Positions 26,198 through 33,894 of a DNA stretch of 64,000 nt are shown here, one piece after another. Position 1 is the first letter of the stretch; every line of letters begins with the position of its first letter. The translations under genes were made by a program, and so were the position numbers. The notes beneath the pieces are model-generated. The model ran no database searches, was not told where the DNA came from, and saw only the letters and a list, made by a program, of their open reading frames with translations. The DNA comes from UBA4582 sp047629195 (lineage in GTDB: Bacteria; Pseudomonadota; Gammaproteobacteria; Pseudomonadales; Azotimanducaceae), in contig JBLHWY010000004.1 in the NCBI GenBank assembly GCA_047629195.1, positions 41,131 through 105,130 of the forward strand, given 5' to 3'.

Positions 26198-26621
26198 CGC
26201 CACCACCCTCACGAATGCCGCCAAGAGGAACAAAACCCCAGCCTTTGTATATCTCCTGGGCATTGAGTGAAGAGTTGACAGTAAAGTAGCCGGGGTTGCC
26301 TGCAGTCAGACAAGCTTTTCGGCCGATTTGCCAGAGCATTGAGGAATATCCGTTGCCCTGATGTTTTTCGTCTACAAAAAGGTGGAACAAATGACTGTTG
26401 TCACGAGTACCCACGACGCCTACTATTTTGTGATTAATTTCGCCCACGTGGTATCGGTAGCCTTGGTCAAAGAAAGCTTGGATTGAAGCCACCGTCATTG
26501 ATCCAAGTAGATTGTTAACGCCTTCTTCGGATAATTCACCGATGATATATTTCTTCGCAAGCACGGTTAGGAGCTGGCTGATTGCATTAGAGTCGGTAAT
26601 GAAAGCAGGTCGAATGTCCAT
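26157..26621 (-). CDS. GNAT family N-acetyltransferase
   Basis: This is a 154-residue acetyltransferase. The acetyl-CoA loop is HLFVDEKHQGNGYSSMLWQIG around residue 75-95 (a Q-x-x-G-x variant of the usual R/Q-x-x-G-x-G/A), and the last strands are NPGYFTVNSSLNAQEIYKGWGFVPLG. It starts with MDIRPAFITDSNAISQLL, the usual beta1-alpha1. The target may be a small amine or protein N-terminus. The 3' end overlaps the convergent kinase gene by 41 bp, so antisense effects between the two messages are possible. Confidence 0.9.
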   Translation of the reverse strand: MDIRPAFITDSNAISQLLTVLAKKYIIGELSEEGVNNLLGSMTVASIQAFFDQGYRYHVGEINHKIVGVVGTRDNSHLFHLFVDEKHQGNGYSSMLWQIGRKACLTAGNPGYFTVNSSLNAQEIYKGWGFVPLGGIREGGGVKDIPMKIESPKQ

Positions 26622-26798
26622 GGTGTTGTGCGTTTTGCTAAAATTATTGATGCGAGTTTACAATGCTTTACTTACTTTTTTGAAATGTATTAACCCACTA
26701 CTAGAACAGCAAAGTTGACTAAATCTCCTCTAAATGTACCCTTTGTGATCAAACTTGTGTAAAAAGTAGCCACCAGAGTCTCTTACACGTGTCGTTTT

Positions 26799-27626
26799 AT
26801 GCGCCTAGAAAACCATGACATTGTTAACAATCAACCTTTCAGTGAACCTTTCAATGAACCAGAGGATGAAGGTGGCGACGCCTTAGACGTCCGAATATTT
26901 AACTGGATCTGCTTGATAGCGGTTGGTGCCGGTTTCGCTGCAGGAATACTTAATATCGTTGTCAGTAACCCAGCAATTGAGGTTTTTTATTGTACAGCTG
27001 CAATTCTCGTTGGTGGTTTTAGTTGGTACTTTTCCACCCAACACGGACAAAGTCGAAAATTACGTATTCCTCTTGTTGTATTTTTTCTGATACTGCTATG
27101 TGTGGTCTGGTTCACGAACAAGGGGTACGATGGCAGTACACCTTATTACATTTTCATACTGTGTAATGCCGCAATAATCATTTCACCCCCAATCTATCGT
27201 TGGCATCTATTTGCGTTTGTCTTGTCTTCTATCCTCGCTTTGTTCATCGTGACCCATAATGATCCAACCCTGGTGAGAGATTACATTTCATCAGACGTTA
27301 GGTTTTTGGATATGGTGCTATCTTTCTTCGCGTGTATTATTCTTTGCGCAATGTTGGTGTGGTTAGTTATGCGAGAATATGAAAAGGAAAAGGAAAAGAA
27401 TGAGCGGCTGGTACAGCGATCATTGAAAGATAAAGTCCACCTTGAACAATTGTTAAGTGAAATTAGTGTTCTAAAAGGCATTTTGCCTATCTGCAGTTAC
27501 TGTAAGAAAATCAGAGATGAAGATAATCAATGGCAATCTATGGAATACTACATTTCTAGTCGAAGCGAAGCGAAATTCAGCCATGGGATTTGCCCTGATT
27601 GTGGTAAAGAGCACTACAATGATTAG
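26799..27626 (+). CDS. Membrane protein with coiled coil and C-terminal zinc-ribbon-like sensor tail
   Basis: This 275-residue protein has about six hydrophobic helices between residues 33 and 195. A charged coiled-coil stalk follows (EYEKEKEKNERLVQRSLKD and on), then a C-terminal tail with paired cysteines, CSYCKKIRDEDNQW and HGICPDCGKEHY. That tail (LKGILPICSYCKKIRD ... FSHGICPDC) closely matches a module found at the C-termini of many PAS sensors and response regulators. Here it is attached directly to a membrane domain without a kinase, GGDEF or receiver domain. I infer a membrane sensor whose output runs through the cysteine module. The formyltransferase gene follows 33 bp later. Confidence 0.8.
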   Translation: MRLENHDIVNNQPFSEPFNEPEDEGGDALDVRIFNWICLIAVGAGFAAGILNIVVSNPAIEVFYCTAAILVGGFSWYFSTQHGQSRKLRIPLVVFFLILLCVVWFTNKGYDGSTPYYIFILCNAAIIISPPIYRWHLFAFVLSSILALFIVTHNDPTLVRDYISSDVRFLDMVLSFFACIILCAMLVWLVMREYEKEKEKNERLVQRSLKDKVHLEQLLSEISVLKGILPICSYCKKIRDEDNQWQSMEYYISSRSEAKFSHGICPDCGKEHYND

Positions 27627-27659
27627 TGGGTGTTTAGGAAAAGTCTAAGGCATGTGTTT

Positions 27660-28448
27660 ATGAAATTTGTAGTACTCGTTAATAGAGATCTTGCCAGTAC
27701 TGTCGCGCTCAACCATTTGCTACCGAAGATCGCTAACCATAATATTTCGATTTTGATGTCTGACCGTGTGGGAAAGAAAAACGCCCTGAAGCCGCAGGCT
27801 TTGAATGAACTTGCTGTTGTAGAACAAGGTATTCTGAACGATTTGATGCATGATTGCTCGAATAGTGAATGGCAAACAATTCCAGCACTTGCAAAGAGAT
27901 ATGATTGTACTTTGGCAGTTGAAAACTGGATCAATCGAGAACGCGGCATTGAGACTCTTTCAAGGTTGGCGCCAGATTTAATCATTTCTATAAGATACGG
28001 CGTCATCCTGCAGTCTCCAGTCATCAAAATCCCAGCGCTAGGCGTGATTAACCTTCACTCTGGATTACTCCCGGATTATCGCGGCGTTATGGCAACTTTC
28101 TGGGCTATGTTAAAAGACGAAAGCAGCATCGGAATGACCCTTCACTATATTGATGATAGCTCGATTGATACGGGTAGAATTATTGACAGCACGCGTCTCC
28201 AGATAGACTCCACGAAATCCTATCTTGATCATGTGCTGCAGTTATATGAAAACGGTTGTGAACTTATTGTTGCAATGATTGATGTGCTTGAAAAAGGAGA
28301 AGAGCCTGTCACAACGAAGCAGGAGAGTGGTGGAGAATATTTCACATTTCCCGAAGCAGAGGATTTACACTTGTTTACAGAAAAGGGTCTACGCCTGTTT
28401 GATTTGGAATCAGTGTTGGCGACATATAAGCGATTTAATGCTAGATAA
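27660..28448 (+). CDS. Formyltransferase family protein (Fmt/PurN-like N-terminal domain)
   Basis: This is a protein of about 262 residues from the ATG at 27660, with AAGG nine bases upstream. A GTG 30 bp earlier is also in frame but less well placed. The hallmark is LGVINLHSGLLPDYRGVMATFWAML, giving the Asn-His pair of formyltransferases, followed by GMTLHYIDDSSIDTGRIID, which gives the catalytic Asp. It lacks the C-terminal tRNA-binding domain of methionyl-tRNA formyltransferase, so it probably formylates a sugar-amine or another small amine using formyl-tetrahydrofolate. A crotonase gene follows 23 bp downstream. Confidence 0.88.
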   Translation: MKFVVLVNRDLASTVALNHLLPKIANHNISILMSDRVGKKNALKPQALNELAVVEQGILNDLMHDCSNSEWQTIPALAKRYDCTLAVENWINRERGIETLSRLAPDLIISIRYGVILQSPVIKIPALGVINLHSGLLPDYRGVMATFWAMLKDESSIGMTLHYIDDSSIDTGRIIDSTRLQIDSTKSYLDHVLQLYENGCELIVAMIDVLEKGEEPVTTKQESGGEYFTFPEAEDLHLFTEKGLRLFDLESVLATYKRFNAR

Positions 28449-28471
28449 TTTTAAAGTGGAGTAAGAGCAAA

Positions 28472-29281
28472 ATGAAATTTGGGACAATAACCTACGATCT
28501 TAATGACACGACGGCAGTGCTGACTCTGAACAGGCCAGAGAAGATGAATACATGGAACGCAACCGTCGCAGCGGAACTCAGCCAGGCACTTCATGAGGCG
28601 AATGAGGACGATAAAGTGCGCGCAGTTGTGATTACCGGTTCTGGTAAAGCATTTTGCGCCGGTGCTGACCTCGAACGAGGTGCAGACACTTTTGCAGGTA
28701 GAGACGCTGCAGCGACCGCAAATGACGAGAGTGTAGGGGACCTACACCCTTACCAAATTAACAAGCCGGTGATCGCAGCAATCAATGGAGCCGCTGTCGG
28801 CGTTGGAATGACTTATCCTATGCTTTGCGATATTCGTTATGCGGCGGAAGATGCAAAAATGGGGTTTGTGTTCACGCGCAGAGGTATGATGCCGGAGCTT
28901 GCAGCTCATGTATTGGTACAAAGAGTTGCAGGTTTCTCGAATGCTGCAGATGTACTTCTATCTGGCCGTATTTTTCGAGGTAGGGAAGCTGCAGAGATGG
29001 GACTTGTGAGCGAAGCACTTCCGGCTGATGAGGTGCTTGAACGTGCGCTAGAACATGCTGCGGAATATCGATTCACCGCGCCTGTTTCAGTCGCAATCAC
29101 AAAAAAATTGTTGTGGCAGGGATTGAGCGCTTCTGTACCCGATATGCTAGCGCTAGAGGGACCATTGTTTACATGGGTTGGAAATCAGGAAGACGCCAAG
29201 GAAGGTATCAAATCTTTTGTCGAAAAGCGCGATCCGCAATGGTCGCTTTCGGCAGCCCGTGATCTGCCAGACTTTTTGTGA
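28472..29281 (+). CDS. Enoyl-CoA hydratase/isomerase family protein
   Basis: This is a 269-residue crotonase. The first oxyanion stretch is GSGKAFCAGADLERG, the second AAINGAAVGVGMTYPMLCDIRYAAED. The second catalytic position is GMMPELAAHVLVQRVAG with a Glu, unlike the Asp in the crotonase at 4284-5084, so this copy is the better hydratase candidate. The C-terminal EGIKSFVEKRDPQW is typical. It follows the formyltransferase closely and may share its transcript, though no metabolic link between the two is obvious. Confidence 0.93.
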   Translation: MKFGTITYDLNDTTAVLTLNRPEKMNTWNATVAAELSQALHEANEDDKVRAVVITGSGKAFCAGADLERGADTFAGRDAAATANDESVGDLHPYQINKPVIAAINGAAVGVGMTYPMLCDIRYAAEDAKMGFVFTRRGMMPELAAHVLVQRVAGFSNAADVLLSGRIFRGREAAEMGLVSEALPADEVLERALEHAAEYRFTAPVSVAITKKLLWQGLSASVPDMLALEGPLFTWVGNQEDAKEGIKSFVEKRDPQWSLSAARDLPDFL

Positions 29282-29351
29282 GGGTGTGGTAAATCGTTGC
29301 TCAATCTCTTGGTAACTTAGTGATTGTTTCTACCTTTTTCAAGGCTTCTTA

Positions 29352-30122
29352 ATGAGAGAGCCCATCATCTGGTTTCTGCTTATCGGTGCGGTTCTTTTCG
29401 GCGCTGACCATTATCTTGCGAATGAATCGGAAACAATCGTGGTAGATGACCTGGTCCGCACCAGATTGAGTAGTTTATGGCTGGCTCAGATGGGTAATCA
29501 GGTGACACAAGAGCAGTTGAGCTCATTGGTCGATGCTTGGATAAAAGAAGAAGTTCTGTACAGAGAAGCTATACGACTCAATCTAGATCGTGACGATACA
29601 ATTGTCCGTCGGCGTTTAGTGCAAAAGCTCGAGTTTCTTACTGAAGGCTTAGATGACGAACTACCAAGCCAACAAAACCTTGAAGCCTTTTATTCAGAAA
29701 ATATAGCACAATATTCAGAACCCCAACGCTACTCGTTCTCGCAAATTTATTTTTCCAGCGAAGCCCAGGCAATGGAATTGGCCGCTTCGCTGTCGGATCA
29801 AATAGACTGGAAAGCTCTCGGTGATAACTCAATGCTAAACGATCGTTACATAGCGAGGAGTAGACGAGAAATTGGCAATATTCTGGGATCGCAATTCGCT
29901 GAGGTTGTTGAGTCCTTTGTGTTGGATCAATGGGCCGGGCCTTTTCAGAGTAGCTTCGGCCACCACTTTGTCAGGCTAGAAAGAATCGATGAATCTTTCG
30001 CGATTCCTCTTTTGTCAATTGAAGCCAGAGTGGTGAGGGATTATCAAGAGGTCAGAAAACAATCGAAACTTAAAGACCACTATCAGTCCTTGCTAGGAAA
30101 GTCTCATATTGTGCACCGTTAA
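29352..30122 (+). CDS. Membrane-anchored PpiC-type peptidyl-prolyl isomerase
   Basis: This 256-residue protein has one N-terminal membrane helix (about residues 5-20), then a SurA/PpiD-like helical segment (TQEQLSSLVDAWIKEEVLYREAIRL). A parvulin-like domain follows (RYSFSQIYFSSEAQAMELAASL ... WAGPFQSSFGHHFVRLERID). The catalytic domain is degenerate compared with PpiC, so isomerase activity is uncertain and chaperone function is possible. It would sit in the inner membrane facing the periplasm. Its 3' end overlaps the HupE/UreJ-like gene by 14 bp in another frame, so the two are translationally coupled. Confidence 0.85.
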   Translation: MREPIIWFLLIGAVLFGADHYLANESETIVVDDLVRTRLSSLWLAQMGNQVTQEQLSSLVDAWIKEEVLYREAIRLNLDRDDTIVRRRLVQKLEFLTEGLDDELPSQQNLEAFYSENIAQYSEPQRYSFSQIYFSSEAQAMELAASLSDQIDWKALGDNSMLNDRYIARSRREIGNILGSQFAEVVESFVLDQWAGPFQSSFGHHFVRLERIDESFAIPLLSIEARVVRDYQEVRKQSKLKDHYQSLLGKSHIVHR

Positions 30123-31125
30123 GCTAGCCGCTACTTTAGTTTTTTGCGAACTTCTTGTTCGCGCCATTGCGTTGTTGGTTTTGGCATTTGTTCCGATTTT
30201 TTCTTTTGCAGATGAAATGCGACCATCCTTGCTCAAATTGAGCGAGTTGGATAATCAAAGATGGTCAGTCTCATTTAAACAGCCGAAAATCAATGGACGT
30301 TTCTTCAACCTAAAAGTAAAGTCAAACTGCGCGCCGGAGGATATCACGTCGATAGTAGGAGTGACGGCGCTACAGGAAAGTTTCATTTTAAATTGTGGTC
30401 CAGATGGATTGGATACGATTGAAATAGCCGGTTTGGAAAAAACACTGGTAGACACGATGGTAACTATTCGTGATAGCAGCGGGCTGGAAACCAATCATCT
30501 TATTTCCGCTTCGAGGCCGGTCTTAGTTGTTAGTGAAAATCCCCCAGCAGTACCCGTCTATATTATCCTTGGCATCGAGCATCTGATCTTTGGCAGTGAT
30601 CATGTTCTGTTCGTGTTGGTATTACTTTATGTCGTGCGTGGTTGGAAGAACCTTTTTAAGGTTATCACCAGTTTTACTGTCGCACATTCGATTACTCTGG
30701 GACTCTCATCGCTAAATCTTCTATCACTGGCATCCGCACCTGTTGAGGCGTTGATTGGTCTTAGTATCGTGTTTCTGGCTGCAGAAGCGCTAAGGGGAAA
30801 TAAAGGATATATGACTCGGGCGCCGTGGGTTGTGTCTGCGCTGTTTGGGTTGCTTCATGGTATGGGGTTTGCCGGGGCATTAGCTGACATTGGATTGCCT
30901 GAGGATAATGCGATTTTCGCGTTGTTGTTTTTCAATATTGGAATTGAAATTGGGCAGGTGGTAGTGGTTATAGCGGCACTCACGCTGGTTGTAATTCTTG
31001 AGCGCACCATCTTTTTCTGGGACTTCCACAGGCTCAACTATATCTTAAAGAAAGCGCCGTTATATTTTGCCGGCTCCATTGCTGGCTACTGGTTTGTCGA
31101 GCGAGTCCTCGTCATTATCGTTTAA
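30109..31125 (+). CDS. HupE/UreJ family membrane protein
   Basis: This is a 338-residue membrane protein starting at TTG 30109 inside the end of the PpiC gene. An N-terminal signal (ALLVLAFVPIFSFADEM) is followed by a periplasmic beta-rich domain of about 130 residues. The HupE/UreJ_2 membrane domain of six or more helices comes next, with the conserved LGIEHLIFGSDHVLFVLVLL and FTVAHSITLGLSSL (His-rich positions typical of nickel/cobalt permease relatives), then LLHGMGFAGALADIGLP. Related proteins are proposed metal permeases, but this long form with a periplasmic domain has no proven substrate. Coupling to a foldase suggests the foldase matures its exported domain. Confidence 0.87.
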   Translation: MCTVKLAATLVFCELLVRAIALLVLAFVPIFSFADEMRPSLLKLSELDNQRWSVSFKQPKINGRFFNLKVKSNCAPEDITSIVGVTALQESFILNCGPDGLDTIEIAGLEKTLVDTMVTIRDSSGLETNHLISASRPVLVVSENPPAVPVYIILGIEHLIFGSDHVLFVLVLLYVVRGWKNLFKVITSFTVAHSITLGLSSLNLLSLASAPVEALIGLSIVFLAAEALRGNKGYMTRAPWVVSALFGLLHGMGFAGALADIGLPEDNAIFALLFFNIGIEIGQVVVVIAALTLVVILERTIFFWDFHRLNYILKKAPLYFAGSIAGYWFVERVLVIIV

Positions 31126-31348
31126 GTGCTGGAGTTTCTCCACGGTAGTACCTGCCAGTTTTTGATCGAATCACCGTTGGTATGAGCTTTATGTTTCTAA
31201 CAATATTCTCTGGTCTGACTGTTGCTCTGACGCCAACTGCGACGTAATGACTTAAAGACCTTTCTGTTGCTTATTTGATTTTTAAGGCAGAGAATGGATC
31301 CAGACTCCAGATTCTACTCTGGAAATAACAACACCTAAGGTGAATGGA

Positions 31349-31474
31349 ATGAGTAAAGGACAAGATAGTAAAAAGGCTGGAAAGAAGCAGGCTTTGTTGA
31401 CTCCTAAAGAAAAGAAATTGGCAAAAAAAGTAAAGAAGGATACTAAATCTAAGGGTGTAAATAATCTGAACTGA
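31349..31474 (+). CDS. Small lysine-rich protein
   Basis: A 41-codon frame starts at ATG 31349 with AAGGTGA seven bases upstream. About one third of residues are Lys; the sequence begins MSKGQDSKKAGKKQALLTPKEK and ends GVNNLN. I recall similar short Lys-rich proteins starting MSKGQ.SKK with a TPKEKK core in other gammaproteobacteria, which together with the good ribosome site makes this a real gene candidate. Its function is unknown; nucleic-acid binding is plausible from charge alone. A T-run (31478-31485) follows the stop, and a 14-bp tandem repeat begins 22 bases after it. Confidence 0.65.
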   Translation: MSKGQDSKKAGKKQALLTPKEKKLAKKVKKDTKSKGVNNLN

Positions 31475-31496
31475 TCTCTTTTTTTACTTAGTGAAG

Positions 31497-31566
31497 CATA
31501 TATCTCGAAATTCATATCTTGAACTTCATATCTTGAACTTTATATCTTGAACTTCATATCTTGAAC
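31497..31566 (+). repeat. 14-bp tandem repeat (about 5 copies)
   Basis: Four near-identical units TTCATATCTTGAAC occupy 31511-31566 (third unit TTTATATCTTGAAC), preceded by one degenerate unit at 31497-31510. It lies between the small Lys-rich gene and an empty stretch before the TetR gene. Confidence 0.93.
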
Positions 31567-31906
31567 TACAAGTCACAAAGCATGATTTAGGCGCGAGCAG
31601 TCGCGCCAACATCTAGGCATCCGCCGTCTAGGCGGGCCATGGTGCCAGCAGGTACCGCATTGTATGCTTTCCAATCGCTCTGAGTTTCTGGTTTTTGCCT
31701 CCAGTCGGTACTCTGTGTACCCGTCAATAGTACTTCCCCTGAGACCCTTTAGCATCCCTGAATTTCCGAGCATGTTTAAGTCGCTTTAGTCGTGGGCTAA
31801 AACTGTCTAGGAGTATTCTCCCGCTAAACCATTCTTGGTTTAGCGTATTTTGTCGACCAATTTCTCATTAGGCTTAAGACTGAATATTTCTCTAACCAAT
31901 AGTTTG
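31567..31906. other. Intergenic stretch with no convincing gene
   Basis: No plus-strand gene is supported. On the minus strand one frame stays open from 31748 to a TAA at 31587 (53 codons), ending in YNAVPAGTMARLDGGCLDVGATARA, with a local GC rise. It has no start or ribosome site and could be the 3' end of a lost gene; I could not assign it to a family. Confidence 0.4.
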
Positions 31907-31962
31907 TTGTCATAGTTGACAATAAATGGATTGTGGAGCTAGTATGTTGTCATATTTGACAG
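31907..31962 (+). promoter_or_regulatory. TetR-gene promoter with two TTGTCA-N4-TGACAA operators
   Basis: Operator 1 at 31907-31922 is a perfect inverted repeat (TTGTCA-TAGT-TGACAA). Operator 2 at 31947-31962 differs at the last base (TTGTCA-TATT-TGACAG). They are 40 bp apart centre to centre. A consensus -35, TTGACA, at 31916-31921 lies within operator 1, and a -10 candidate TAGTAT lies at 31940-31945. Operator 2 overlaps the AGGA ribosome site of the TetR gene. The arrangement fits autorepression by the TetR protein encoded directly downstream. Confidence 0.8.
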
Positions 31963-31975
31963 GAAATCATTGGTG

Positions 31976-32563
31976 ATGGGCAGGCCCAAGAAAGATGAGG
32001 CAAGAAAAGAAGAAATTCTTGAGGCCTTCGAACGGTGTGTTATTCGCGAAGGAATAACAAGTACAACCCTGCAGAAGGTCGCAGATGAAGCGGGTTTGCC
32101 AAGGTCGTTAGTAAGATATTTTGTCGGCAATCGTGACGAAATGATTGGTTTGTTGATTAGCAGAGTTATCGGACGAGCATATCGGCCTTTACGAGAGTTA
32201 GATTCTCCTGACGCATCTTTTCCCCTGCATGAGTTACTCGATTACCTGTTTGCTGGTGCGTTTCTTAATAATACAACCAACAGTGTCGTAGATAGGTTGT
32301 GGGAAATTGCAAATAGTGACGAATCTGTAAGAAACGAACTTAAGAATATGTACACAAATTTCAAAGCGATGATTGAAAAGAGCATGAAGGCGGAGGGTCT
32401 TGGGACCTCGGCAGCACAGAGGGCAGGTGCTGCACAGTTATTGCTGTCGCTGGCCTATGGTGAAGCAAGTTTTAATCAACTGGGCATGAACTCCGGAAAA
32501 AAGGACAACGCGCGAAACCTTGCAGGAATAGTTGTTTCGCAATTAGCCTACAAGAGAGGCTAA
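31976..32563 (+). CDS. TetR family transcriptional regulator
   Basis: This is a regulator of about 195 residues. The N-terminal helix-turn-helix includes RKEEILEAFERCVIREGITSTTLQKVADEAGLPRSLVRYFVGNRDEM, a standard TetR DNA-binding domain. The remaining helices form a ligand/dimerisation domain. The start is chosen at ATG 31976 (MGRPKKDEA); GTG 31973 and TTG 31970 are in frame just upstream, and the AGGA at 31961 would serve any of them. Two strong inverted repeats precede it. The serine hydrolase downstream (77-bp gap) may belong to the regulon. Confidence 0.94.
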   Translation: MGRPKKDEARKEEILEAFERCVIREGITSTTLQKVADEAGLPRSLVRYFVGNRDEMIGLLISRVIGRAYRPLRELDSPDASFPLHELLDYLFAGAFLNNTTNSVVDRLWEIANSDESVRNELKNMYTNFKAMIEKSMKAEGLGTSAAQRAGAAQLLLSLAYGEASFNQLGMNSGKKDNARNLAGIVVSQLAYKRG

Positions 32564-32583
32564 GAGTATGAATAATACCCTTT

Positions 32584-32619
32584 TTTTGTCAATGGTTTTG
32601 TCAATGGTTTTGTAAAGGG
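32584..32619 (+). repeat. 12-bp tandem repeat (about 3 copies)
   Basis: Two exact units TTTTGTCAATGG are followed by a degenerate third (TTTTGTAAAGGG). It lies in the 77-bp gap between the TetR gene and the lipoprotein hydrolase. The third copy supplies part of the purine-rich leader near the ribosome site. Confidence 0.88.
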
Positions 32620-32640
32620 ATTAATAAAGGAATTAGTAAA

Positions 32641-33840
32641 GTGATGAATAAAGTAATTGTAATTTTGCTCTTAACTCTCACAGGTTGTGTTACGAAGCCA
32701 ATAGAGGAACTCGAAGGGAGTTTTTTTAGTACCTTGTTTACTGGCGTTGAACAATATGAAAATTTCAATCGAACGAGTGAGTTTTTTCCTACCTCTGGTT
32801 TAGCTGCATCTACTGAGCCTTACGAGTTTGCTGATGGGTCTATGATCGAGATGCCCTCAAACTTTTGGTATGAAGGTAAAACCGTTCAAACGGATGGCTT
32901 CTTGCAGGGAACTGATACTAGTGCAGTATTTGTACTGAAAGATGGCAAGGTCCAATATGAAGACTATAGCCTCACGGGGGGGCGAGAGGTGCAGTGGCTA
33001 TCCATGTCTGTGGCAAAAAGTTTTATCTCAGCGTTGGTGGGTATTGCGATCGAAGAAGGGCATATTGGCAGCATAGAAGAATCCATTACAAAATACATTC
33101 CTAGCCTCGTTGGCTCGGCTTACGACAATGTCAGAATTAAAGACGTCCTGCAGATGTCTTCTGGTGCTAGGTGGAACGAAGATTATAGCGATCCTGAATC
33201 GGATATCGCTCGATTAGGGCTAACGCTTGCCAGCGGTGGCTCGCTCAATGCTTTTTCAGCAACCCTGGTTCGAGATAAAGAACCCGGTACCATCAATTTA
33301 TATAATTCGACCGATACACAGGTGCTTGGGCAACTCATAACTGCAGCAACAGGACGTAGTGTCACCGATTACATGCAAGAGAAGCTCTGGCAGCCATTGG
33401 GTATGGAATCATCGGCGTATTGGATCACTGATAAGGTCGGCATGGAGATGGCTTTCGGAGGGCTCAATGCAACGGCGCGGGATTATGCGAAGTTAGGTCA
33501 ACTTTATCTTGATGGTGGTCGTTGGGGCGATCAGCAAATTGTGCCAGAACATTGGGTGAAAGCGTCTGTGATTGCGGATGCGCCACACTTGACCGCCGAA
33601 ACAATGGGCTATGGCTTGGGTTACGGTTATCAATGGTGGCTGATGGATGGCGATGAAGGTGAGTATTCTGCCATTGGAGTCTATAACCAGTTTATATATG
33701 TAAATCCGACTAAGGGATTGGTCATTGTGAAACTTTCTGCAAACAGTGAATACGGGCTTACAAATGAGGAATCGAGTTTTCGCGAATTGGAAACGGTAGA
33801 GTTTTTTCGCGCAATCGGTGCCCAGTTCAAGGGAACTTAA
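32641..33840 (+). CDS. Lipoprotein serine hydrolase (class C beta-lactamase family)
   Basis: This is a 399-residue protein with an N-terminal lipoprotein signal, ILLLTLTGC, giving a lipidated Cys16, so it is membrane anchored in the periplasm. The beta-lactamase-related SxxK is SVAK at 123-126, and the second motif tyrosine is Tyr221 (LYNSTD). The late region GYGLGYGYQWWLMD supplies the family's third conserved block in an altered form (no KTG), typical of EstB or 6-aminohexanoate-dimer-hydrolase-like esterases and amidases. GTG 32641 and ATG 32644 are both possible starts; AAGGA spacing favours the GTG. True beta-lactam resistance is unlikely. It may be controlled by the upstream TetR protein. 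Confidence 0.9.
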   Translation: MMNKVIVILLLTLTGCVTKPIEELEGSFFSTLFTGVEQYENFNRTSEFFPTSGLAASTEPYEFADGSMIEMPSNFWYEGKTVQTDGFLQGTDTSAVFVLKDGKVQYEDYSLTGGREVQWLSMSVAKSFISALVGIAIEEGHIGSIEESITKYIPSLVGSAYDNVRIKDVLQMSSGARWNEDYSDPESDIARLGLTLASGGSLNAFSATLVRDKEPGTINLYNSTDTQVLGQLITAATGRSVTDYMQEKLWQPLGMESSAYWITDKVGMEMAFGGLNATARDYAKLGQLYLDGGRWGDQQIVPEHWVKASVIADAPHLTAETMGYGLGYGYQWWLMDGDEGEYSAIGVYNQFIYVNPTKGLVIVKLSANSEYGLTNEESSFRELETVEFFRAIGAQFKGT

Positions 33841-33841
33841 G

Positions 33842-33871
33842 CCTAGCCTCTCGCAAAATTCAAAGGCTAGG
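33842..33871. terminator. Inverted repeat between convergent genes, possible terminator
   Basis: The arms CCTAGCC and GGCTAGG (7 bp, perfect) are separated by 16 bases in the 54-bp gap between the serine hydrolase and the convergent VOC gene. There is no T-tract on either side, so it may be only a processing or attenuation hairpin. Confidence 0.3.
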
Positions 33872-33894
33872 GACGATGAAAGGTGAAGGTAAAA

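Noticed and set aside
31497..31566. CRISPR-like array
   Set aside because: The repeats are contiguous with no spacers and no cas genes lie in the window, so it is a simple tandem repeat.
32641..33840. Antibiotic-resistance beta-lactamase
   Set aside because: The KTG motif is missing and the sequence fits esterase/amidase relatives of class C enzymes.
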